64,000 nucleotides of DNA from CAYNST01 sp964546435 (GCA_964546435.1 CAZJKJ010000005.1:1-64000), one strand, 5' to 3'; shown: positions 36,772 to 46,158, counted from the first letter of the stretch. The notes: a model not told the origin generated them from the letters alone. Numbers and translations are program-made.

Positions 36772-38033
36772 AGCAGACCCGCCTCGCCTGAGAAGCCCGT
36801 GATGATCTCGCCCTTATCGGTGATAATTGTCGGGGTTGCGTAAACGCCAAACACATCCGCAATCAGATAGTGTCCATCGATCGGAAATGCCTGCCGGTCA
36901 AGCTCTGAAAACTCATCACAGTTACTGTCCCTGATTGCCCGTCCGGCAAACAGGTCATTAAATCCGCCAGCGAGATCTTTGGCGCACCAAGCCTCTTTTA
37001 AGCTTGCCTCAACTCTAATCGCAACATCGCTATCTCGCCCCTCGCTAAAGGCCCTTGGATACATCATGTAGTGTACCGTGACGCCCTGATCATTAAGTGG
37101 GCCAATGGAGTTATGCAGGCGCCGGCAATACGGGCAGGTCGGGTCGGTAAAGACCACGATTTCATGCTTCTGGTTGGGGGCACGATAACTCACCAGCCAG
37201 TTTGCGTTCTTGGTGACAAGATCGGCAAATACGGTTTTGATCTGCTTTTTTGCCTCTTCGACCGAGAGCTTTTGCCCCTCCGAGGAGAAGCCTATGCGAG
37301 GGATGATGCTTCCGCCCACATTCAAAAACGCCTCCTGCTGCTGCAACCGATCAAGCTCGGCCGCAAAGCGCTCGGGGTTTTGCTCGGGCGCGGCAGCAGC
37401 TGCGGGCGCGGGCGGTGTCGCGGTTGACGCTTTGGCCATCCGGGCGCGCAGTCGTTGCTCGATCCTGTGCTTGAACTCATCAAAATCGGTATTTCCCGCC
37501 TGGGGCTCGGGTTGCACGCTCGGCCCAGGTGTCGGTGCCGGTGTCGGTGTCTGTGTCTGTCGGGACCCCTCATGAAGAACGGCGCGCTCGGCCGCATCGA
37601 TCGTCTGCGCGGAGGGCTCGATACCGGGCCCTCCGCCAGGCGCTAACTCCCAGAGCGCGCCGTGCGTAAAGAGCGCGTTCTTCGCATCGATGCTGCGGAT
37701 CTGCCTCAGGTACGTCTCGCGCACCTTAAGCTTAGCCACCGCGTGCTTGTCTGTGCCAAGTGGTATCGCGCTTTTGTCTGTAAAAAAGCTCCCGGTCGAA
37801 TCAACAATATACAGCGATCTCTCGCCATACATAATCGTTGCCGCGCCGAGCTCGGCCGAGCACTCACTCTTAAAGATCGTATCGCTTGTAAGCCGCTGCA
37901 CCGCCTCGACATCCTGAACCCTCGCGCTACAATCGCCATCATCCTGTTTAAGCAATGTAAAGCCGCACCAGGCGATTGCGGTCACCAGGATGTACACAAG
38001 GCACCCCACCCAATTAAAAGAACTGCTTTTCAT
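36756..38033 (-). CDS. Membrane-anchored DsbC-like disulfide isomerase
   Basis: The 425-residue protein has one N-terminal membrane helix (about 8-27), a DsbC-type N-domain, a linker rich in Pro, Thr and Gln (about 160-180, with PTPAPTPGPS), a helical segment and a thioredoxin domain. The active site CPYC is in FTDPTCPYCRRLH (near 300), and the cis-Pro loop is VYATPTI. DsbC-like proteins on conjugative elements (TrbB, DsbC) fold Cys-containing pilus or transfer proteins in the periplasm. Likely clients here are the exported Cys-rich proteins and the pilins. GGAG precedes the ATG by five bases. Confidence 0.88.
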   Translation of the reverse strand: MKSSSFNWVGCLVYILVTAIAWCGFTLLKQDDGDCSARVQDVEAVQRLTSDTIFKSECSAELGAATIMYGERSLYIVDSTGSFFTDKSAIPLGTDKHAVAKLKVRETYLRQIRSIDAKNALFTHGALWELAPGGGPGIEPSAQTIDAAERAVLHEGSRQTQTPTPAPTPGPSVQPEPQAGNTDFDEFKHRIEQRLRARMAKASTATPPAPAAAAAPEQNPERFAAELDRLQQQEAFLNVGGSIIPRIGFSSEGQKLSVEEAKKQIKTVFADLVTKNANWLVSYRAPNQKHEIVVFTDPTCPYCRRLHNSIGPLNDQGVTVHYMMYPRAFSEGRDSDVAIRVEASLKEAWCAKDLAGGFNDLFAGRAIRDSNCDEFSELDRQAFPIDGHYLIADVFGVYATPTIITDKGEIITGFSGEAGLLSALK

Positions 38034-38062
38034 ATTCGCTCCAGCGCGTAACTATATATATT

Positions 38063-38091
38063 ATTGTATTAATTATATTTGATCTTGTCAA
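38063..38091 (-). promoter_or_regulatory. Promoter of the DsbC-like gene
   Basis: On the minus strand TTGACA (38086-38091), 17 bp, TACAAT (38063-38068). A rightward TATACT (38127-38132) nearby probably serves the primase-like gene. Confidence 0.65.
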
Positions 38092-38173
38092 TCTGAGTGA
38101 ATGGTGACTTCCACATTTAAATTGCCTATACTATGTAGACACTCAGCACGCCCTGAATAGATTTGATAATGTT

Positions 38174-39757
38174 ATGTTTGAGCAATTTGAGGCCCCCGCA
38201 GGCAGCCTGACCTATATTGACCTGCAAAGCACCAATGATCTGGATATCGAATCCGGTAAGGTTGAGACCTCCTGGGGGGCGCTGCTGCCTCTTTTTTTGC
38301 ATCACGAGGTGCGCAAGGCCAAAAACGGGCATTGCTTTATTCCTGCCCTGCCAAAGCCCAGATCACAGTGGGTGCTAAATGATAGCGCTGAGCCGAACTA
38401 CCGCAATGAATGCAACATCCAGGCGATTAGCCTTGCCGTGCTCGATCTTGATGCGCCGGGCGCTAGAGAGAAGGCGGAGCTTCTTTTTGCTGACTACGAG
38501 TACGTGATTCACTCCACCCACAGCCACACCCTTCAAAGCCCGCATCGCTATCGCATCGTGATCAGGCTTGCCCAGCCGATACCGGTGGCGGACTGGCCGA
38601 GGGTGTTTCACTCGATCGTCGCACCGATTGATGCCGATGGCTCGTGCGGGAATCTCTCACGCATCTTCTTTTTCCCCTCCCACGACCCATCGGCCGGCAT
38701 AAAACCATTTGCAAGGCACAACCCGGGCCGGGCGCTATCGCTTGCGGATGTCGCGGAGATTCAAAGGCGCTATGAGTCAAGCCTTGATGCGCAGCAACTC
38801 GAGTCGTTTCGCATGAAAATCTCTCAGGCCGATCCGCCTGGCACGCGGGTGAAAAAGCACTTTAGCGGCGAGACAATCTCGCCGCGACGCTCAACTGGCG
38901 CCATGGATTTGAGCTATGAGGGTATTAAGGAGCGCATGTCAAAATTTCTCCCCTCGCTTATCGATGAGGATAATCGCCATAACTTTGCCATGCGCACAAT
39001 TGGCAGTGAGGTTTCAAGATACGCCGAGAACACCGATTTTTTCAGCCTCATCCAGTTCATTTACAGGGCATCCACGGAATTTGGCAGCAAACCAATCACC
39101 GACCCCACAGGCGATACGCGAAAGGAGTTTCCCGAGCTTATCAGCTCAGCGGTGCGAAAATTCGCTCCGGAGATGCTCGGTGAGGGGGGCGCGCACGCAA
39201 AGGCGCTTCGCGAGCGGATCCGGGTGATTGTTCTTGAGGTTGAGAAGATTGCGCTTAGCGGAAACTGGCAATTTGAAAAACAAGTAAAGTCCCTGCCCGC
39301 CAGGAATCGCGCCAGTCAGAAGCTTGATCTCATGCTTGATCGGGATAAGTACACCTTAAGCGCAATGCGTGCCCGTCACGTCGGGTCAATGCGAGAGCTC
39401 ATAAAATCAGGCAACATGACGACGTTTTGTGCCAATGTCTTTAGCAGCGAGTTCAAGGAGCACGCTGAGCGGGTGAATGTAAATTATGTCGCCCAGTTTG
39501 TTTTGTACTGCGCTCGAGGGTATCTGAGCAAGGTTAAGGGCTCCGAAGATATGGCCGCTCAGATCGATTCTGTCGCACTTAGCCTGAAACAAAATATTGA
39601 CGCGCTTGTTCCAGCCACTATCCTTCAGCAGGAGCCGAAGATGGCCACCTTTCTTGAGACCGCAATAAAGATTGGTTGTGTGTGTGCGAAAAAGAACAAG
39701 TGGTCATTCAGCATCGATTACCCACAAAGCGCCCAGGCGGCTGCAGAATCAAAATGA
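38174..39757 (+). CDS. Archaeo-eukaryotic-type primase-like protein
   Basis: The first 180 residues of this 527-residue protein fit the AEP/prim-pol fold: motif I AVLDLDAPG (Asp91, Asp93), motif II IHSTHSHTLQSPHRYR (His116/118) and motif III PIDADG (Asp153) with SRIFFFPSHD after it. The remaining ~340 residues are helical, with no helicase motifs. Plasmid and phage elements often use such primases in place of DnaG. Here it would prime for the co-encoded DnaB and DnaE. It is followed by an ATGA-coupled unknown gene. No strong ribosome site precedes the ATG. Assignment rests on motif pattern only. Confidence 0.7.
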   Translation: MFEQFEAPAGSLTYIDLQSTNDLDIESGKVETSWGALLPLFLHHEVRKAKNGHCFIPALPKPRSQWVLNDSAEPNYRNECNIQAISLAVLDLDAPGAREKAELLFADYEYVIHSTHSHTLQSPHRYRIVIRLAQPIPVADWPRVFHSIVAPIDADGSCGNLSRIFFFPSHDPSAGIKPFARHNPGRALSLADVAEIQRRYESSLDAQQLESFRMKISQADPPGTRVKKHFSGETISPRRSTGAMDLSYEGIKERMSKFLPSLIDEDNRHNFAMRTIGSEVSRYAENTDFFSLIQFIYRASTEFGSKPITDPTGDTRKEFPELISSAVRKFAPEMLGEGGAHAKALRERIRVIVLEVEKIALSGNWQFEKQVKSLPARNRASQKLDLMLDRDKYTLSAMRARHVGSMRELIKSGNMTTFCANVFSSEFKEHAERVNVNYVAQFVLYCARGYLSKVKGSEDMAAQIDSVALSLKQNIDALVPATILQQEPKMATFLETAIKIGCVCAKKNKWSFSIDYPQSAQAAAESK

Positions 39758-40326
39758 CACTATCTGAACTAAAGGCAATCAGTCTTATACTTGACACCCA
39801 TCCTGCCGCGGGCCTTCGGGGTTACAATTTACCGCTTGCCAGAATCACCCGATCTGCCGGCACGCATTTTTGCATGACCGCCGCGGCGGCGGCCTCGCTC
39901 GAGCGCGCATCGAGCGTGCACGGGGCCTACCTTAGATACTGCAGGACAGTCGGATCCGACACTTCTGTGCGCTTACTTGGGCCTGCGATTTTTTTTCTAC
40001 TCGCAAGATCTTACGCCTTACCCGGTGTGGCGCCCGGGGACTGCCCGCTTCTTAGGATCATAGACACTTTAGCGCAGCGCGATCAGCCAACTGACGCGCA
40101 GCCAAAGCCGCCTTGCCTGCCTGGTTCTTCTGCGCTTGAAGTAAATGCCAAAGCCATACTCGATAGCGCGCAAAGTGTTGATGACGCTATACGCCAGGCG
40201 CTCGCGGGCACCTATCGTACCGGCGATTTCATATTTGTTGTGGCCTGCGCGGCGATTAGTCGGGGGCTTGCTTTGGGGGTGGATTTCTCGCGCCTGGTTG
40301 GCGCCGCGGCTTCTTATCATCAATAA
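39754..40326 (+). CDS. Unknown protein coupled to the primase-like gene
   Basis: The 190-residue product is taken from the ATG that overlaps the primase stop (ATGA); a longer reading from an upstream codon would run far inside the primase gene. It is rich in Ala, Leu and Arg with a hydrophobic C-terminal part (FIFVVACAAISRGLALGV) and six or so Cys. No motif recognised. Its stop overlaps the stop of the leftward ART-like gene by seven bases. Confidence 0.65.
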   Translation: MTLSELKAISLILDTHPAAGLRGYNLPLARITRSAGTHFCMTAAAAASLERASSVHGAYLRYCRTVGSDTSVRLLGPAIFFLLARSYALPGVAPGDCPLLRIIDTLAQRDQPTDAQPKPPCLPGSSALEVNAKAILDSAQSVDDAIRQALAGTYRTGDFIFVVACAAISRGLALGVDFSRLVGAAASYHQ

Positions 40327-40928
40327 GAGGCCGCGCGCTGATCGGGCCACTCAGGCATATCATTGCACGCGGGCTCGAAGCTGCACGGTTCGAGCTGTCG
40401 GGCGGCCCATTTGGCAAAAATGCTCTTGGCCGCATTAATATCCTGATAGTGCGTCCAGCGCTGATTTATCTTCAGTTTCACCTGCGCAGGGGTAAGAATC
40501 CTGGTATTAAACACCGCAATATCATCTCCGGGCTCACCACAGGCGCTCGTGTAATCGTTTTTCATCACAAGCGCATCATAGCCAAACTCCCGGGCAAGAC
40601 TGTAAAGCTCCTTGCGAGATTCATTACAGCTGTAATCATAGCCCCCTCCATTAAAGCTTACCGACCTGCCCGCCTCGCACCTAAGCTCAAGCGCGTTATC
40701 AAGTACCGCCCGATAGCTCACGCAGGCCTGGATCTGGTTCTCATCATCGAACTGCTTAATCTCGCTAAAAAACTCACTGACTTTGTCATTATCTGAAACA
40801 AAGAAAACACCCAGATCATTATGCTCGGCGCTTATATTGTCATAGACAATGAACGGATCCACGGGGTGTGCTGTGAGATCGAACGGCCTGTCCCAGACTG
40901 TGCCGTGATAAAGATGCACCGGTTTCAT
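40320..40928 (-). CDS. ADP-ribosyltransferase-like protein
   Basis: The 202-residue protein begins VHLYHGTVWDRP and continues with DLGVFFVSDNDKVSEFF and DALVMKND, then DDIAVFNTRILTP. This order (Tyr-His-Gly-Thr, an aromatic Phe-Phe strand, a Gly-Tyr-Asp-Ala strand, and a final Phe strand) is typical of ART-type folds carried by phages and conjugative elements, where they modify host proteins or act inside polyvalent proteins. There is no signal peptide, so it would act in the cytoplasm or be passed to a recipient. A catalytic Glu cannot be fixed by eye. GGA lies nine to ten bases before the ATG. Single gene. Confidence 0.5.
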   Translation of the reverse strand: MKPVHLYHGTVWDRPFDLTAHPVDPFIVYDNISAEHNDLGVFFVSDNDKVSEFFSEIKQFDDENQIQACVSYRAVLDNALELRCEAGRSVSFNGGGYDYSCNESRKELYSLAREFGYDALVMKNDYTSACGEPGDDIAVFNTRILTPAQVKLKINQRWTHYQDINAAKSIFAKWAARQLEPCSFEPACNDMPEWPDQRAASY

Positions 40929-41001
40929 TATTGTTTTTTCCGGAAGTAAAAGCTTTATTTAGTTTAGCAGTTATTATTATTTATGGCACCTTGAAATGCG
41001 A

Positions 41002-41024
41002 TAAAGGGCGCCCGCCAGCGCCCT
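41002..41024 (-). terminator. Terminator after the Sel1-repeat gene
   Basis: AGGGCG / CGCCCT stem with an 8-base loop, followed on the minus strand by TTTAT. Confidence 0.55.
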
Positions 41025-41029
41025 GTTTG

Positions 41030-41761
41030 CTAAAACCCTGCTGAGGTGCGCCCAAGGCGCGCCGCGGTATCTCTTAGGCGGGCTGCCTTGGCGGGGTTTT
41101 TATCCACCACCCAGCCCTGCTCATAAAACTCGGCAAGCTTTATCAGGAACACAGGGCTGCCATCCATGGCGCGCATCTGCACGTAATCAAACCCAAGATC
41201 GCCTTGTGACATTTGCGCTTGCAGCTTCAGGCGCTCATCGATCGCATCGGGGTGGCCCTGATCTCGTGCGCGGGTAATCCAGAACATGCCCAGGTCCCGA
41301 TCCTCAGGCAGCGCATCACCGAGCAGATAATGCTTGCCCAGGATGTACTGCGCCTGTGGATCCCCGGTCTCGGCCGCCGCACGCACAAGATCGATACCCT
41401 TGCTTGCGGCCTCCTCGCGGGTAAGCCTTGGGCTGCCCTTAACGCCCAGATACGCCTTTCCAAGCATCAGCTGCGCGGGTCCGTATCCGGCTTTGGCCGA
41501 GGATCTAAGAAGCTCAACCGCCTGGCGCTTATCTTCGGTTTTAACGATCCCGTGCCAGTACATGAGCGCAAGCGCATATTGCGCCGGCGCATCAGCCGTA
41601 GCAGCATCGCGATAAAGTCTCTCGGTGCCGCCGGCAGCCTGTGCCGCGCTATTGATAAACGATACCGCCGCGGCGCGACTGGTATCAATATCCGAGGCGA
41701 TGGCATTTGCCGAGCCAAGGTGTGCAAGAGCGATCAATAAAGCGGTGATTCCAATACGCAT
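41030..41761 (-). CDS. Exported Sel1-repeat protein
   Basis: The 243-residue protein has a signal peptide (MRIGITALLIALAHLGSANA) and about four Sel1-type tetratricopeptide repeats, recognised by APAQYALALMYWHG, GPAQLMLGKAYLG, PQAQYILGKHYLLG and VFLIKLAEFYEQGW. Such repeats bind other proteins, often in the periplasm. ATG 41761 is chosen over an in-frame TTG two codons earlier because AAGG lies seven bases before it. It is monocistronic with a promoter containing the TATACTAT octamer. Partner unknown; pilus or transfer proteins are possible. Confidence 0.85.
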   Translation of the reverse strand: MRIGITALLIALAHLGSANAIASDIDTSRAAAVSFINSAAQAAGGTERLYRDAATADAPAQYALALMYWHGIVKTEDKRQAVELLRSSAKAGYGPAQLMLGKAYLGVKGSPRLTREEAASKGIDLVRAAAETGDPQAQYILGKHYLLGDALPEDRDLGMFWITRARDQGHPDAIDERLKLQAQMSQGDLGFDYVQMRAMDGSPVFLIKLAEFYEQGWVVDKNPAKAARLRDTAARLGRTSAGF

Positions 41762-41791
41762 GGGCAAACCTTAATCATAAATATTTTATGT

Positions 41792-41821
41792 TATACTATA
41801 TATATTTTGACTTCGCGTCAA
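41792..41821 (-). promoter_or_regulatory. Promoter of the Sel1-repeat gene
   Basis: On the minus strand TTGACG (41816-41821), 17 bp, TAGTAT (41793-41798). The -10 is part of TATACTAT read on the plus strand (41792-41799). Confidence 0.5.
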
Positions 41822-41840
41822 TCTTCTGTGAGAAGGCGCG

Positions 41841-43757
41841 CTAAAGTGCCGCCTCAGCGCCACCGAAGTAACCCGAGCCCTCGGGCGGATCCGAAGGGCT
41901 GCCTCCGGGTGGCCCGATCAGCTCTTTTATGATGTCAGCCTCTGGCTCCTGAATATGATCGATCATAAGCTGCAAGGTGCTGTTACCTCTCCACTCATTA
42001 ATATCGAGCCTGAACGATATTTGCGCCCACCCATCAACCGGCAACACCCCTCGATCCACACAACCAAAGGCAATCGCATCAAATACGCGATCAGATCCCG
42101 GGATGCGAAGCTTCAGCTTAAGGTGCTTTTCTTTGAGCACCCTTTTCTCAAGCACCTCAAAGCGCTGTGAAAATAGCGGCGCCTCAAACCCCTGGCCCCA
42201 CACGGGCTGCGCCGCGATCGCGCGCGCATTATCGATCGTTAAGAGCTCCGGGGCGATATCGGCCACATCAACCTGCACTTGCCCCACCCTCATCTGCTCG
42301 CTCATCTGTCTTGCGACCATGCGATCAAACAGATCGCAAAATTCGTGAAATTTATCGCTTCGGATCGAAACCCCTGCAGCCATAGCGTGTCCGCCGAATT
42401 TGGTCAATATCTGCGGATGGCTCTTACTCATCTCATCAAGTAAGTGCTTTAGATGAATCCCCGCGATCGATCGGGCGCTACCTTTTATCTCACACTCATC
42501 AATGCGCACCTGGTGCTGAAGGATCTGCTGCTCGCTCGCCCCGCTCGCAATCGCTTGGTGCAATGCGCTCTTGGCATCAAGCAGATCGTGCGTATCGGTA
42601 AAGACAATGACCGGCCGATCAAACCTGTCCTTTATCCGCGAGGCCACGATACCGACCACCCCCTCGTGCCACTGGGCGTTATAGACAACAATGCCGTCCT
42701 TATTCGCATCGAGCGACTCGATACACTCGAGCGCCCCTGCCACCATCGTTGCCTCAAGCCCCTTTCGGGTCTCGTTAAGATCAAAAAGCTGCTGCGCAAG
42801 CTCGAGCGCCTCGTTCTGCTGCTCGCTTTTGGCAAGCAGGCAGCGAATCCCGACCGTCATATCATCCAGGCGCCCGGCCGCATTGATGCATGGCCCTGCC
42901 GAAAAGCCAAAATCGGACGCTACGATTTTGCCGATCTCACGCTTTTTCAGCTCCAGTATCTTCGCAAGCCCCGGCCGACACCAGCCATCGTTGATCCACT
43001 TAAGCCCGGCGCTTACCAGGATGCGATTGTTGTAATCAAGCTTTACCACATCGGCCACAGTACCGAGCGCGACCAGATCCAGAAGCGGTGCAAGCGAGGG
43101 CTCATCGATACCGATCTGGGCAAAAACGCCCCTCTCGCGCATCATGGTGCGAAGCCCCATGATTAGGTAAAACATTACCCCGCAGCCGGCAATGTTCTTT
43201 GAGGCAAACTCACAAAGCGGCTGATTTGGATTAATAATCGCATCAGCGCACGGCAGTCCCTGAGTTGATGCAAGGTGGTGATCGGTGATCAGTAGCTGAC
43301 ACGGTCTTTTAAGCTTGCGCACAGCCTGCGCCCCCTCAAAGGCGGCAATACCATTATCGACCGTCACGATCAGATCCGGCAGCCGTTTTGCGGCGATCTC
43401 AACGATCGCAGGCGATAGCCCGTAGCCGTGCTTGATCCGATCGGGCACAAGAAAATCCACATTCTTTGCCCCAAGCATCCGCAGCCCCTCAACCGCGATA
43501 CTGGTGGAGGTCGCCCCATCACAGTCGTAGTCCCCGATAATTACAATCCGGCTATCGGCCCTGATGTGATTGATCAGAATCTCACACCCTGCCTGCATCC
43601 CGAGCATCTGCTGCGGATCGAGCAGCCGCCCGAGCGAGTACTGTATCTCTTGTGTGCTGGTTATGCCCCGGTTTTGATACACCCGGTTAAGCAGTGGATT
43701 GGGGTGGATGAGCTTATCCGAGGCGGCCTGGCGCTCCGTGAAGGGTTTGACTCTCAT
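41841..43757 (-). CDS. recJ: Single-strand DNA 5'-3' exonuclease RecJ
   Basis: The 638-residue protein (E. coli RecJ 577) carries the DHH/DHHA1 motifs: IGDYDCDGATST, VTVDNGIAA, LLITDHHLA, DLVALGTVADVV, the INAAGRLDD segment and FGGHAMAAGV. All metal-binding Asp and His residues appear intact. An OB-fold region follows, and the C-terminal ~30 residues are a Gly/Pro/Ser-rich tail not typical of the family. RecJ works with RecQ, also encoded here (50194), to resect ends and stalled forks. AGGG lies nine bases from the ATG. Confidence 0.96.
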   Translation of the reverse strand: MRVKPFTERQAASDKLIHPNPLLNRVYQNRGITSTQEIQYSLGRLLDPQQMLGMQAGCEILINHIRADSRIVIIGDYDCDGATSTSIAVEGLRMLGAKNVDFLVPDRIKHGYGLSPAIVEIAAKRLPDLIVTVDNGIAAFEGAQAVRKLKRPCQLLITDHHLASTQGLPCADAIINPNQPLCEFASKNIAGCGVMFYLIMGLRTMMRERGVFAQIGIDEPSLAPLLDLVALGTVADVVKLDYNNRILVSAGLKWINDGWCRPGLAKILELKKREIGKIVASDFGFSAGPCINAAGRLDDMTVGIRCLLAKSEQQNEALELAQQLFDLNETRKGLEATMVAGALECIESLDANKDGIVVYNAQWHEGVVGIVASRIKDRFDRPVIVFTDTHDLLDAKSALHQAIASGASEQQILQHQVRIDECEIKGSARSIAGIHLKHLLDEMSKSHPQILTKFGGHAMAAGVSIRSDKFHEFCDLFDRMVARQMSEQMRVGQVQVDVADIAPELLTIDNARAIAAQPVWGQGFEAPLFSQRFEVLEKRVLKEKHLKLKLRIPGSDRVFDAIAFGCVDRGVLPVDGWAQISFRLDINEWRGNSTLQLMIDHIQEPEADIIKELIGPPGGSPSDPPEGSGYFGGAEAAL

Positions 43758-43867
43758 ATCGCGAGGCCCTCAGTATTAAATTAATATGACGATTAATATA
43801 GCACGTGCGCACCCAAAGCTCGAATATTTCTGTCGCGAGGCATTTATGTCTGTATAATATTTTATGC

Positions 43868-43875
43868 TATACTAT
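43868..43875 (+). promoter_or_regulatory. -10 region of recD2 (TATACTAT)
   Basis: TATACTAT lies 28 bases before the recD2 ATG; a TATAAT is also present about 15 bases earlier. No clear -35 hexamer is found at 17 bp. Confidence 0.4.
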
Positions 43876-43902
43876 CTTCAAAGTTTATAAGAAGATCAGC
43901 CA

Positions 43903-46158
43903 ATGACCAGCATTAATGGCGTTATCGTCAAAGTCTTTAGCCACAACAAAGACACCGGCTTTAGTATCGTGCAGGCCAAACCCACCGATGCGGCCTCCCA
44001 GGCACAGCTTGAGCGCGCAGGCGGCGTAGGCTACATTACGATACTTGGCACCTACTACGATCCGGGCAGCAAGAAAAACCGCTACATTAGCTGCGAAGGC
44101 TCCTTCATCGAAAGCTCCAAGTGGGGATTGCAGTTTAAAGCGAGCTCCATTTTGCTCACCCGCGCCACCAAGCGGTTTGATTTTGAATCTTTTTTCCGAT
44201 CCGATCTGTTCTCAGCCGTCTCGCCCGAGAAGAAAAAGAAGCTGCTGAAAAAACACGGGGCGCAAATATTCACCAGCCTTCTTAGTGCCGATCAGGAGGC
44301 GGTAAAGTGCGGGGACATCACCGCCGAGGAGTTTGAGCGCCTTGCAGAGGAGTGGCACCAGAACATGAGGATCTGGCCGAACTACAACTACTTAAGCAAC
44401 CTTGGTGTCTCCCCAAATGGGGCAGCTCACATCGCCCAGGCGCTCAACAAGGGCGCACTCAGCTCCTTTACGAACGACCCCTACCAGATGCTCTCAGTGC
44501 CCGGTGTTGGCTTTAAGTCGATTGATACCGCAGCCGAAGCTATGGGCATGGAGATGACCTCGATGGCAAGAGTCTCTCACGGGATAAAGTACATCTTAAG
44601 AAATCACATGGAATCGGGCCATACCGCCTTTTATCTTAATGATGTCTCCCAGCGGGCCGCCAAGGCAATGGGGGTTGAATATGATTTTATTCGCGATATT
44701 TTACTTGAAAAGTGCGAAGGCGGTGATCTGCTTGCCTTTGGAGATGAGCTCTCTCCGGTGCTTGTTGGTAAGCAGGCGCACGAGCGCGATCTTGCGATCG
44801 CCCGAGAGTTTGCCCGATTAATAAAATCTCCCGCCTCGATCACAGCCACGTGCGCCTATGAGCTCGATAAGCGCCTGAACCCGGGTCAGATCCAGGCCGT
44901 TCGCACCTGCGTGCAGCACAAGGTGGCCATCATCACCGGTGGGCCTGGGGTGGGCAAGACGACCGTGGTTCGCCAAACGATCGGCGCTCTGCAGCAGCAG
45001 CTACCCCGACCGATCACGGTTAGCTTATGCGCCCCCTCGGCTCGGGCTGCAAGTCGTCTTGGGGAGTCCTCGGGACTTAGCGCCGATACGATCCATGCGC
45101 TTCTTGATTATCATCCGCAGATCGGATACCGGCGCAATAAGGATAACCCTCTTCAGAGCGATCTTGTCATCGTTGATGAGGGCAGTATGGTGGATGTGGA
45201 TTGCCTTCATGCGCTCTTACAGGCAATGCCGAGCCACGCCCGGCTTATTATCGTAGGGGATCGGGACCAGCTCTCATCGGTCGGGGCCGGGGCGACGCTT
45301 CGCGACCTGATTGAATCCAAAACGATAGCGGTTGCTGAGCTTACAAAGATCGAGCGCAGAGCCGACGGAAGCAGCATCACGGTCAATGCCCATCGAATTA
45401 ATAAAGGTCAGATGCCGATCATTGATAAATCACAACAAAACGACTTTCACTTTATCCGCGCGCTCGGCGATGAGGCGGTTGCGGCGAAGATCAGCGAGTG
45501 CATTACTCGTCTTAAGGACTCCGGGCGCTGCGAGTTTGACGATATACAGGTGCTCTCGCCTCAGATCCAGACGCTCTGCGGGGTCGATGCGATTAATAAG
45601 ATGATGCGAGCGCTTATGAACCCTGCGCGCCAAGGCGCTGCAGAGTTTACCAGCTTTGGGCGCAGCTTTCGGCTGCATGATCGGATCATGTATGTTCGCA
45701 ACAACAAGCAGCTTGGAATCAATAATGGGGATCTGGGCAAAATCACAGCAGTAGATCTGCAGGCAAAAACCGCGAGCGTCTCATTTGAGGGCACCGAGCG
45801 GATACTGCCCTTTAGCGCCTTTGGCAATATGCGCCACGCATTTGCCACCACTATCCATAAAGCGCAAGGCTCCGAGTGCGCAGTGGTCATCCTCCCGATC
45901 GTGCAAGCGCACATGCGGATGCTGAGCGTTGAGCTTATCTACACCGCGATCACTCGGGCACAAAAGCAGTGCATCCTTATCGGTGACCCGCAGGTACTGC
46001 ACAGCGCGCTTAGCAACAACCAGTCTCGACAGGAGCGCGTAACGCTTCTGCGCGAGGCACTCGAGGCGGCGCTACCACTCATAAGCGCGCAGCAACACCC
46101 GCAAATCGATCGCCCGCTTCATCGCGTGAACGACGGCCCCGGGCTGTGCGCGCCTTAG
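43903..46158 (+). CDS. recD2: RecD2-like 5'-3' DNA helicase
   Basis: The 751-residue protein has the RecD2 layout: an N-terminal OB-like and helix-hairpin-helix part (about 1-320, with VPGVGFKSIDTAAEAMG), then a superfamily 1B motor. Motifs are Walker A ITGGPGVGKTT, APSARAASRLGE, Walker B LVIVDEGSMVD, GDRDQLSSVGAG, the SH3-like insert and C-terminal TIHKAQGSE and YTAITRAQ. No RecB or RecC is seen, consistent with RecD2 rather than RecD. RecD2 enzymes help stalled forks and limit recombination. The ribosome site is weak (AGAAG). Confidence 0.93.
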   Translation: MTSINGVIVKVFSHNKDTGFSIVQAKPTDAASQAQLERAGGVGYITILGTYYDPGSKKNRYISCEGSFIESSKWGLQFKASSILLTRATKRFDFESFFRSDLFSAVSPEKKKKLLKKHGAQIFTSLLSADQEAVKCGDITAEEFERLAEEWHQNMRIWPNYNYLSNLGVSPNGAAHIAQALNKGALSSFTNDPYQMLSVPGVGFKSIDTAAEAMGMEMTSMARVSHGIKYILRNHMESGHTAFYLNDVSQRAAKAMGVEYDFIRDILLEKCEGGDLLAFGDELSPVLVGKQAHERDLAIAREFARLIKSPASITATCAYELDKRLNPGQIQAVRTCVQHKVAIITGGPGVGKTTVVRQTIGALQQQLPRPITVSLCAPSARAASRLGESSGLSADTIHALLDYHPQIGYRRNKDNPLQSDLVIVDEGSMVDVDCLHALLQAMPSHARLIIVGDRDQLSSVGAGATLRDLIESKTIAVAELTKIERRADGSSITVNAHRINKGQMPIIDKSQQNDFHFIRALGDEAVAAKISECITRLKDSGRCEFDDIQVLSPQIQTLCGVDAINKMMRALMNPARQGAAEFTSFGRSFRLHDRIMYVRNNKQLGINNGDLGKITAVDLQAKTASVSFEGTERILPFSAFGNMRHAFATTIHKAQGSECAVVILPIVQAHMRMLSVELIYTAITRAQKQCILIGDPQVLHSALSNNQSRQERVTLLREALEAALPLISAQQHPQIDRPLHRVNDGPGLCAP

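Noticed and set aside
43903..46158. TraI or RecD relaxase-helicase
   Set aside because: No relaxase HUH motif or catalytic Tyr region; the N-terminal helix-hairpin-helix layout is that of RecD2.
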